From Flavobacterium profundi (GTDB lineage: Bacteria; Bacteroidota; Bacteroidia; Flavobacteriales; Flavobacteriaceae): a stretch of 64,000 nucleotides of DNA. Each line of letters begins with the position of its first letter. The stretch's first letter is position 1. The stretch covers positions 1 through 64,000 of the forward strand of contig NZ_VDCZ01000006.1 of assembly GCF_006491645.1 (NCBI RefSeq), in the 5' to 3' direction. The notes beneath the pieces are model-generated. The model was not told the DNA's origin, ran no database searches, and was given only the letters and a program-made list of their open reading frames with translations. This document shows positions 56,791-64,000 of this stretch, piece by piece. Position numbers and translations under genes: made by a program.

Positions 56791-57820
56791 ACACAGGTAT
56801 TTGTAAAAGAATAATAAAATAGTTGAATTTTATTTTTTGTTCAAAAATAAAATTATCTTTATAAAGCAATTTGAGTCTACTTTTAGTGTTTTGTAAACCA
56901 ATTCCTTTCTTTAAATTGGGCACTTGTGAAGATACAAAATTATTTATTATTTCAAAATGTAACCTCTCATTTTTATCCATTTTGAAGTTAATTGTAATTT
57001 TTAAATGTTTATTATTCATACCACCATGTTTGAACGCATTTTCAATAAGAGAAATGAATAATAAAGGTGGTACTTTTACATTTTCTATATCTGAATCTAT
57101 ATTGATAGTTACATCAACTTCTTCAAAGCGAAGTTTTTCAATTTCAATGTAATTTTCGATATAATCGATTTCTTTAATTAAGGGAACAAATTTGGTGTCT
57201 TTAATATCATAAAGTACATATTCCATTAATTTTGAAAGCTTTAAAATCACAACAGGAACCTTATCTGATGAAGCTAAAGATAAAGCATATAGATTATTCA
57301 ACGTATTAAAAAAGAAATGGGGCTGAATTTGCGTTTTTAAATATTTCAATTTTATTTTAAACTGGCTTTCCGTTAAGGCTCTATTTCTTTCTCTTTCTCG
57401 TAACCAAGTTAGCGTAAAATAGACTGATGATGCCATAGACAAAACGTACAGTTCTCCAATACAAACTGCTACGATATGATTCACATCAAAAGGTTTGTAT
57501 TCTCTATTGGCTTCGGGCCAAATATTTTCAGAAATTAAAAAATACGTTAGTCCCGTTTTTAATAAATAGATGAGAAATAAACTGGCCAAAAGTGCAAGCC
57601 CAAATTTTAAATAGTGTGGCTTTAAAACAAATTTCGGAACTAATACAAATAAGTTAAAATACACTAACGGAATATGTAATGCAAATTCGATTAAATTCGA
57701 TTGAAAAGAATATTCATAATCATTAAAATAAGCGCCCCACCGTAGCGTGTTTAAAATAAAATAGACACCCCAAAACCAAAAATGATAAATTGGCTTTATT
57801 TCAATATTAATCTTGTTCAC
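56780..57820 (-). CDS. LytS/YehU-type sensor histidine kinase
   Basis: A 346-residue inner-membrane kinase. Four hydrophobic segments in residues about 12-140 form the sensor part, without a large periplasmic domain. The His_kinase domain motif is QIQPHFFFNTLNNLYAL with phospho-acceptor H168, and the ATPase part has PPLLFISLIENAFKHG and GIGLQNTKSRLKLLY. The signal cannot be read from sequence: with so little periplasmic structure it may sense the membrane, or a partner such as SusC. It pairs with the LytTR regulator in one operon, divergent from the second susC. Confidence 0.92.
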   Translation of the reverse strand: MNKINIEIKPIYHFWFWGVYFILNTLRWGAYFNDYEYSFQSNLIEFALHIPLVYFNLFVLVPKFVLKPHYLKFGLALLASLFLIYLLKTGLTYFLISENIWPEANREYKPFDVNHIVAVCIGELYVLSMASSVYFTLTWLRERERNRALTESQFKIKLKYLKTQIQPHFFFNTLNNLYALSLASSDKVPVVILKLSKLMEYVLYDIKDTKFVPLIKEIDYIENYIEIEKLRFEEVDVTINIDSDIENVKVPPLLFISLIENAFKHGGMNNKHLKITINFKMDKNERLHFEIINNFVSSQVPNLKKGIGLQNTKSRLKLLYKDNFIFEQKIKFNYFIILLQIPVYED

Positions 57821-57987
57821 GCTTTAAATAGTTGTTGTTTGAATAATTCGCAATTTTAGTTAAAATTTTATAAAAAGAACTATTTTTTTTAATATTTATT
57901 TCAATTTTTAGTATAAAAGTCACTTTTTTTAAAATTAGATTTCCTTTTGTTTAAAGCTTTTAAAAAAGCTTTATTGTTCAGTTGTTT

Positions 57988-58078
57988 ACGTGTTGTTGAG
58001 TAATTTTTGTCGTTTGTTGAACGTAAAATGTCGTTTGTTTAATATATTTTTTTAAGAAATACTATAAGAATAAATTTA
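57988..58078 (+). promoter_or_regulatory. Three 21-bp-phased repeats and promoter of the second susC
   Basis: ACGTGTTGTTG (57988-57998), GTCGTTTGTTG (58009-58019) and GTCGTTTGTTT (58030-58040) lie in exact 21-bp phase. Thirty bases separate the last from a -7-like TAAATTTA (58071-58078). The ATG is at 58111. Spacing to the promoter is identical to that upstream of the metalloprotease gene. Confidence 0.55.
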
Positions 58079-58110
58079 CAGTATTAACTAACAAATAAAC
58101 AAATCGATTA

Positions 58111-61100
58111 ATGAAAAAATTTGTATTACTCCTTATGATTGTTTTTGCTGTGCAAAATTCTTTTGCGCAAGTTAAAACGATCAATGGTACAGTAACCGAC
58201 CTGGAAGGCATACCATTACCCTCTGCCAATATTCTTATCCAAGGTACTTCTCGAGGAACCGATTCGGATTTCGATGGAAAATTTACAATTCAAGTCAATG
58301 TAGGGGAAACGTTATTAGTTTCTTACATTGGTTATGAAACTCAAAAAATTCTTATTGGAGCACAAAATAATTTAAACATTCAATTAAAAGAATCGGATGC
58401 TAATAAATTAAAAGAAGTTGTTGTAACCTCTCTTGGTATTAAAAAAACCAGAAAATCTTTAACCTATGCTGCTCAAGAAATAAAAGCAGAAGAATTAACC
58501 AGAGTGCGAGATGTAAATATTGTGAATACGATTGCTGGTAAAGTTGCTGGGGTAACAGTTACAAAAAGTGCTGGTGGAACAGGTGGCTCTACTAAAGTAG
58601 TTATACGTGGAAATTCTTCAGTAAATAATAACCAACCTCTTTATGTAATAGATGGTATTCCAATGTTAAACGTGGGGGCTGGTCAACCGAATGATACTTT
58701 CGGAAGCTTAGCAGGTGGTAATAAAGATGGTGGAGATGTAGTTTCTTTAATAAACCCAGATGATTATGAAGGAATGACTGTTCTTAAAGGAGCTGCTGCA
58801 TCAGTATTATATGGAAGTCAAGGGGCAAATGGTGTCATCTTATTATCTTCTAAAAGACCACAAATTGGAAAAGCTAGTATTACAGCTGGTTCTGTCACTA
58901 CTTTTGAAACGGCTGCTTATTTACCAGAATTCCAAACCGATTATATAGCAACTCCAGGAGCAGATGAAAGTTGGGGAGCGGCTCAAAAAACAAGAGATCA
59001 TGTGAAAGATTTTTTTGATACAGCAGTAACTCAAACTACATCAGTAGGATATGCTTTGGCTTCTGAAAATGCTGCTACATCATTTTCTTTTGCTAATGTG
59101 GATGCATCAGGAATTATTCCAGGCAATCATTTAAAGAAAAATAATTTTGGGATTCGTCAAACGGCAAAATTTTTTAAAGACAAACTTACTTTTTCTGCAA
59201 ATGCCAATTATACTTCGCAAACAATTACAAATAAACCAGTGAATGGTTTTTACTTTAATCCACTTACAGGAGTATATTTAATGCCAAGAGGAAATGATTT
59301 TAATTATTATAAAAATAATTATGAAGTATATGATCCAACCAGAAACTTAATGGCTCAAAATTGGATGACTAATAGAGATATTATGCAAAATCCTTATTGG
59401 GCTATTAACCGAAATAAATCAGAAGATGAAAATCATTTTTTTAACGGTGCCTTATCTTTATCTTATAAAATTAACGATTGGTTAAGCGTTGCTTCAAGAT
59501 ATAGTTACAATAGAATTACAAGTGAATTTGATAAAAGAATATTCGCTTCAACGCAAGGAACATTATCTCATATTAATGGTAGATATATCAATGAAAATTC
59601 TGTTAGTACACAAAGATATGCCGATTTAATTGCAACTATCACTACTAAATTTAATGAAGAATTTAGTTTAAATGCAAATATCGGTACTAGTGTAACCAAT
59701 ACCATGATCAATCAAAAAACAGGTTTAGATTCTGGAATTAGTGCAGGATTGCAATATGCTAACTGGTTTACCTTGCACAATTTTGTAAATAATAATGGAA
59801 ATTATCAAACTATAGATTCAAGAAAAGAAGTTCAATCGATTTTTGCAGTTGCAACATTGGGATACAAAGAAATGTTGTTTTTAGATGTGGCTGGTAGAAA
59901 TGATTGGTCTTCAGCGTTAGTAAATTCTGATAAAATTGGATTTTTCTATCCTTCAGTTGGGGTAACTGGAATAATTAGCGAAATGACTGAAATGCCAGAT
60001 TTCATTAACTTTGGTAAAGTAAGAGCTACTTTCGCTCAAGTGGGAAGCGACGTGTATTCATTTGTAACAGCACCAACTCATTACCAAAATCCTGCTACAC
60101 CCAATTCAAGTAATCCGAATGCAGGTCCAAAAAAAGGAACCTCTTTAAAACCAGAGTTAAAGTCGGAATTTGAAATTGGTACAGAATGGAGGTTATTTAA
60201 TAATCGCTTAGGTTTTGAAGTATCGTATTATAATTCGGAAACTAAAAACCAATATTTACAAGTTGTCGCTCCAGTTGGGAATAGTGAAGGATTTACGTAT
60301 TATGGTTTTAATGCAGGTAATATTAAAAATAAAGGTATTGAAGCTATTGTAACGGGGGGAATAGTAAGAAAAGATAAATTTTCATGGGACACAACAATTA
60401 ACTTCTCTAAAAACACGAATCAAGTGAATGGAATTCCTTCAGAATTAGGAAACCATTTAAATTTAACAGAAGCAGGTGTAAATAGTTATAGATATTCCTT
60501 AATTGAAGGGAGACCTTTTGGAGTTATAGAAGGTATTAATTTTAAAAGAGATGACCAAGGAAGAATCTTATTGAATGATGATGGAACTTTTCAAAAAACA
60601 GAATTTGAAGAGGTGGGTAATTCAAACCCTGATTTTATGTTAGGATTTTCAAATTCTTTCAAATTTGGAAACTTTACCGCTAATATTCTTTTAGACGGTC
60701 GCTTCGGAGGCGATGTAATGAGTTTAACCCAAGCACAAAATGATGCATTTGGAGTTTCTAAGGCTACCGGAGATGCAAGAAATGCAGGAGGAGTAGCTAT
60801 CAATGGTGTACGTGCAAGTGACGGTGTGCCTGTAACAACTATGGATGCGCAATCTTACTATACACAGGTAGGAGGAAGAGCAGGAATTTCAGGTGAATAT
60901 GTATATGATGCAACCAATATAAGTGTTCGAGAAATTTCTATTGGATATACTATTGGGACAAAATTAATCCCATTTTTTGATAAAGCTTCTGTTTCATTAA
61001 TAGCTAGAAACCTGTTTTTTATTTACAAAGATGCACCATTCGATCCTAATATTGCTTTAAGTACTGGCGAAGGTTTACAAGGTGTGGATATTTATGGTTT

Positions 61101-61146
61101 ACCTTCTACAAGAAGTATAGGGATTAATTTAAATGTAACTTTCTAA
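58111..61146 (+). CDS. susC: SusC/RagA-family TonB-dependent transporter (second locus)
   Basis: A 1011-residue outer-membrane transporter. Signal peptide ([17 protein letters not shown]), carboxypeptidase-regulatory-like domain ([20 protein letters not shown]...[10 protein letters not shown]), plug ([44 protein letters not shown]) and beta-barrel ending in GINLNVTF. It is not a close copy of the 36 kb SusC. With GH18 enzyme, GH16/GH64 and nagB nearby, chito-oligosaccharides or beta-glucan fragments are possible cargoes; chitin products are favoured by the nagB gene. It starts just after the candidate LytTR sites. Confidence 0.93.
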   Translation: MKKFVLLLMIVFAVQNSFAQVKTINGTVTDLEGIPLPSANILIQGTSRGTDSDFDGKFTIQVNVGETLLVSYIGYETQKILIGAQNNLNIQLKESDANKLKEVVVTSLGIKKTRKSLTYAAQEIKAEELTRVRDVNIVNTIAGKVAGVTVTKSAGGTGGSTKVVIRGNSSVNNNQPLYVIDGIPMLNVGAGQPNDTFGSLAGGNKDGGDVVSLINPDDYEGMTVLKGAAASVLYGSQGANGVILLSSKRPQIGKASITAGSVTTFETAAYLPEFQTDYIATPGADESWGAAQKTRDHVKDFFDTAVTQTTSVGYALASENAATSFSFANVDASGIIPGNHLKKNNFGIRQTAKFFKDKLTFSANANYTSQTITNKPVNGFYFNPLTGVYLMPRGNDFNYYKNNYEVYDPTRNLMAQNWMTNRDIMQNPYWAINRNKSEDENHFFNGALSLSYKINDWLSVASRYSYNRITSEFDKRIFASTQGTLSHINGRYINENSVSTQRYADLIATITTKFNEEFSLNANIGTSVTNTMINQKTGLDSGISAGLQYANWFTLHNFVNNNGNYQTIDSRKEVQSIFAVATLGYKEMLFLDVAGRNDWSSALVNSDKIGFFYPSVGVTGIISEMTEMPDFINFGKVRATFAQVGSDVYSFVTAPTHYQNPATPNSSNPNAGPKKGTSLKPELKSEFEIGTEWRLFNNRLGFEVSYYNSETKNQYLQVVAPVGNSEGFTYYGFNAGNIKNKGIEAIVTGGIVRKDKFSWDTTINFSKNTNQVNGIPSELGNHLNLTEAGVNSYRYSLIEGRPFGVIEGINFKRDDQGRILLNDDGTFQKTEFEEVGNSNPDFMLGFSNSFKFGNFTANILLDGRFGGDVMSLTQAQNDAFGVSKATGDARNAGGVAINGVRASDGVPVTTMDAQSYYTQVGGRAGISGEYVYDATNISVREISIGYTIGTKLIPFFDKASVSLIARNLFFIYKDAPFDPNIALSTGEGLQGVDIYGLPSTRSIGINLNVTF

Positions 61147-61156
61147 AACAAACACA

Positions 61157-62737
61157 ATGAAACTTTATAATATAACTAAAAAAGCATTATTAGTATCCCT
61201 GCTAACCATTGCAGGATGTACAAATAATTTTGAAGATATTAACACTAACCCTAATGGATTTACACAGGAACAATTAGAACAAGATTTCAATCACATTAGA
61301 AGTTCTTTCAAGCCTATTTTTAATAATCTTCAAGTACTAGATCCTGTGTGGGTATATCAATTGCAACAAGGTTTAAATGCTGATATTTGGTCGGGTTACA
61401 TGGCAACACCAACGCCTTTTGCTGGGAATATTAATAATACAACATATTCTTTAGTGAATGGATGGAATGGTTTTATTTGGGATTATGCGTATAGAAATGT
61501 CATGTATAACGCTTATTATATAGCAAATAATTCTAAAGATAAATACGATCAGTTTTATGCACTTTCTCTAATTTTAAAAGTGGAAGGAATGCATCGTGTG
61601 ACCGATATTTTTGGGCCCATAATTTATTCAGATTTTGGTTCTTTGGAAACGACTATTGCCTATGATTCTCAAGAAGAAGTTTACAATCAAATGTTTGAAG
61701 AATTGGATTTTGCTGTTGGTGAATTAACAACACGATACAATGCAGGAGAACCTTCTACTTTTACCGCTACTGATTTATCAGGTTATGAAGGTGATTACAA
61801 ACAATGGGTAAAATTTGCCAATACTTTACGACTGCGTTTAGCAATGCATATTGTGAAAATTAATCCTGTTTTAGCTAAAACTGAAGCTGAAAAAGCCATT
61901 GCACATGAATTTGGAGTTTTAACAACTAATGATGATATTTTTAAAGTAGTTTCTCCAGTGTACACAAATCCTATTGCCACAATTAGTGGTTCTTGGTTGG
62001 ATATTAGAATGTCTGCAGATATGGAATCGATACTAGGTGGGTATGAAGATCCTAGAGTTGCCACTTATTTTGATACATCTGCTGAATTTCCAGGTGAATA
62101 TAAAGGTGTTAGAACTGCAATTGATTTAGTTGCTAAAGCGGATCATCAAGATTTTTCAGGAATAGGTTCTATTGTTCGTTCCAATGAAATTGTTTTAATG
62201 ACTGCAGCAGAAGCATATTTCTTAAGAGCTGAAGGAGCCTTGAGAGGTTGGACAATGGGTGGAACCGCACAATCTTTTTACGAACAAGGAATTGCCTTAT
62301 CATTTGAACAACATGGAGCTTCAGGAGCAGCAGCTTATATTTCTGATAATGTGAAAACGGCTCAAGATTATGTAGACCCTAATTTTCCTGTAAATAATGC
62401 TTTAGCAGTTAATAATGTAACTGTCGCTTGGGATGATTTAGCTACAAATGAAATCAAGTTGCAAAAAATTATTACTCAAAAATGGATTGCAGGTTTTCCA
62501 GAAGGACAAGAAGCGTGGACTGATTATAGAAGAACAGGCTATCCAAAATTATTTCCTGCTTTAGTAAATTATAGTGGAGGAACCATAGACTCTCAATTAG
62601 GTCCAAGACGAATCAATTTTGCGCAATCTGAAATTAGTAATAATGCCGGTGGAGTAGCTACAGGTGTGGCACATTTAGGTGGTCCAGATAATGGCGGAAC
62701 TAGACTTTGGTGGGATACTACAGGACCTAATTTTTAA
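61157..62737 (+). CDS. susD: SusD/RagB-family lipoprotein (second locus), SusD-like superfamily group 2
   Basis: A 526-residue surface lipoprotein (KKALLVSLLTIAGC|TNNF). NFEDINTNPNGFT at the start of the mature protein is typical of the SusD/RagB group that uses the 'SusD_2' architecture. Helical core segments include GYEGDYKQWVKFANTLRLRLAMHI and NEIVLMTAAEAYFLRAEGALRGW. The C-terminal region has EIKLQKIITQKWIAGFPEGQEAWTDYRRTGYPKLFPA, a motif of this group. Eleven nt after susC, so one operon. Group differs from the 39 kb SusD, supporting a separate substrate. Confidence 0.92.
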   Translation: MKLYNITKKALLVSLLTIAGCTNNFEDINTNPNGFTQEQLEQDFNHIRSSFKPIFNNLQVLDPVWVYQLQQGLNADIWSGYMATPTPFAGNINNTTYSLVNGWNGFIWDYAYRNVMYNAYYIANNSKDKYDQFYALSLILKVEGMHRVTDIFGPIIYSDFGSLETTIAYDSQEEVYNQMFEELDFAVGELTTRYNAGEPSTFTATDLSGYEGDYKQWVKFANTLRLRLAMHIVKINPVLAKTEAEKAIAHEFGVLTTNDDIFKVVSPVYTNPIATISGSWLDIRMSADMESILGGYEDPRVATYFDTSAEFPGEYKGVRTAIDLVAKADHQDFSGIGSIVRSNEIVLMTAAEAYFLRAEGALRGWTMGGTAQSFYEQGIALSFEQHGASGAAAYISDNVKTAQDYVDPNFPVNNALAVNNVTVAWDDLATNEIKLQKIITQKWIAGFPEGQEAWTDYRRTGYPKLFPALVNYSGGTIDSQLGPRRINFAQSEISNNAGGVATGVAHLGGPDNGGTRLWWDTTGPNF

Positions 62738-62813
62738 TTATAAACCTTAATTCCTGTACTGATATAAACAGCCAAAATACAAAAGCAATAAATTTTTTAA
62801 TACGAATATAATA

Positions 62814-64000
62814 ATGAAAAGTGCTATAGAAATTAATCGCGATATAAGCTATAAAAGCGCTGGAAAATTTGAAGAAACAAGATTTGAAAAAATTCATTGC
62901 GAAATTTTTAAAAATTCTATGGAAGCCTCTAAAATTGTAGCTCAGGAAATAGCGCAATTAATTAGATCAAAAAAAGAAAGAAATAAGACCTGTGTTTTGG
63001 GACTAGCAACGGGTTCTTCACCCATTAAAGTATACGAAGAATTGGTAAGAATGCATAGAGAAGAAGGGTTAAGTTTTGCAAATGTTGTAACTTTTAATTT
63101 GGATGAGTATTATCCAATGAATAAAGAAAATAAGCAGAGCTATCATTATTTCATGCATCAGCATTTATTCAATCACATTGATATTTTACCAGAAAATGTT
63201 AATATTCCAGATGGAACAATTCCTTTAGAGGAATTAAATCAATATTGTATTGATTATGAAATGAAAATTAAAGAATCAGGAGGATTGGATTTTCAACTAT
63301 TAGGAATAGGTAGAACAGGACACGTTGGCTTTAATGAACCAGGATCTCATGTCAATTCTGGAACAAGAATTATTACTTTGGATCATATTACGCGTTCAGA
63401 TGCTTCTTCCGATTTTAATGGCATTGATAATGTGCCTAAAAGGGCTATTACAATGGGAGTTTCTACTATTTTGCGTTCTAAAAGGATAGTACTTTTGGCT
63501 TGGGGCCAAAATAAAGCCTCTATTATTAAAAGAACAGTACAAGGCGATACTAATTCAGAAGTTCCCGCTACATTTTTGCAAAATCATACCAATGCTACTT
63601 TTGTATTGGATCAATCCGCAGCGGCTGATTTGACTCGTTTTAAAACGCCATGGTTAGTAGGGGAATGCCTTTGGACACAAGAATTAAAAAGTAAAGCGAT
63701 TGTTTGGTTATGCCAAAAAACCAAACAATCCATTTTGAAATTAACAGATAGAGATTACAATAATAATGGAATGTCTGATTTGTTAGCACAAGAAGGTTCC
63801 GCTTATCATCTGAATATTAATATGTTCAATGTATTGCAACATACCATAACGGGTTGGCCAGGAGGAAAACCCAATACAGATGATACGCATCGACCTGAAA
63901 GAGCCTTTCCAGAGAAAAAAAGAGTTATTCTTTTTAGTCCACATCCAGATGATGATGTGATATCAATGGGAGGTACTTTTTCAAAATTAATTCGCCAAGG
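62814..64000 (+). CDS. nagB: Glucosamine-6-phosphate deaminase fused to a PIG-L/LmbE domain (partial, runs off the window)
   Basis: Translation from the ATG at 62814 stays open to the window end (395 codons). The NagB domain converts GlcN-6-P to fructose-6-P and ammonia: ATGSSPIKVYEELVRMH, VVTFNLDEYYP and LLGIGRTGHVGFNEPGS, with the active-site His and Glu. A second domain begins near residue 375 with VILFSPHPDDDVISMGGTF, the zinc motif of PIG-L/LmbE deacetylases. This long fused form is typical of Bacteroidetes. Here it lies 76 nt after susD and would feed chitin-derived amino sugar into glycolysis. The 3' end is not in the window. Confidence 0.93.
   Translation, partial: MKSAIEINRDISYKSAGKFEETRFEKIHCEIFKNSMEASKIVAQEIAQLIRSKKERNKTCVLGLATGSSPIKVYEELVRMHREEGLSFANVVTFNLDEYYPMNKENKQSYHYFMHQHLFNHIDILPENVNIPDGTIPLEELNQYCIDYEMKIKESGGLDFQLLGIGRTGHVGFNEPGSHVNSGTRIITLDHITRSDASSDFNGIDNVPKRAITMGVSTILRSKRIVLLAWGQNKASIIKRTVQGDTNSEVPATFLQNHTNATFVLDQSAAADLTRFKTPWLVGECLWTQELKSKAIVWLCQKTKQSILKLTDRDYNNNGMSDLLAQEGSAYHLNINMFNVLQHTITGWPGGKPNTDDTHRPERAFPEKKRVILFSPHPDDDVISMGGTFSKLIRQ

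Overview
The window looks like a chromosome segment from a low-GC Flavobacteriaceae bacterium, most likely Flavobacterium or a close relative. The evidence is: strong A+T bias; TAnnTTTG -7 promoter elements instead of sigma70 boxes; almost no Shine-Dalgarno sequences; type IX secretion (T9SS) C-terminal sorting domains ending in KK or KN; SusC/SusD pairs; a monomeric isocitrate dehydrogenase; and the Bacteroidetes gene neighbourhood tpiA / BT_3928-type DoxX protein / DUF1599 / folP. I saw no tRNA, rRNA, insertion sequence, prophage or CRISPR array.

Left part (1-31.5 kb): mostly housekeeping genes. These are icd, an exported YadA-head protein, pabB-tilS-dsbD, and a tight five-gene minus-strand operon (Na+/solute symporter, GNAT acetyltransferase, M20 amidohydrolase, alanine racemase, ornithine-racemase-like enzyme) that looks like an N-acyl or D-amino-acid module. 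Then come a comM/yifB ATPase, an M50 protease, a lipoprotein, a serine hydrolase, tpiA-tlpA-doxX-DUF1599 divergent from folP, rlmH and uvrA. A 42-bp tandem repeat lies at 15.4-15.6 kb, and a REP-like palindrome is embedded in frame in uvrA.

Middle part (31.8-47.2 kb): a laminarin / beta-1,3-glucan utilisation locus. It contains a T9SS-exported glycan-binding protein, a propeller/Y_Y_Y/LuxR-HTH membrane regulator, SusC, SusD, a surface glycan-binding lipoprotein with duplicated modules, a lipoprotein GH16, a GH3 beta-glucosidase and a second GH16. Two upstream regions share paired ACCTATAC repeats, which are candidate sites for the LuxR-type regulator.

Right part (47.3-64 kb): a second polysaccharide locus. 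Four consecutive secreted enzymes (GH64 beta-1,3-glucanase, metzincin-type metalloprotease, GH18 chitinase-like, GH16 laminarinase) share the same C-terminal cassette of beta/gamma-crystallin-like domain + CBM6 + T9SS sorting domain. They are followed by a LytTR response regulator and LytS-type kinase, a second SusC/SusD pair, and a NagB glucosamine-6-phosphate deaminase fused to a PIG-L/LmbE domain that runs off the window. The substrates fit fungal or oomycete-type wall: beta-1,3-glucan, chitin and protein. The most interesting signal is a shared promoter layout upstream of the metalloprotease and of the second susC: three 11-bp direct repeats (core GTTNGTT in the two proximal copies) in exact 21-bp phase, then 31 bp to a TAnATTTA -7 element. 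This is what a LytTR-family activator would be expected to bind, and the LytTR gene lies between the two promoters.
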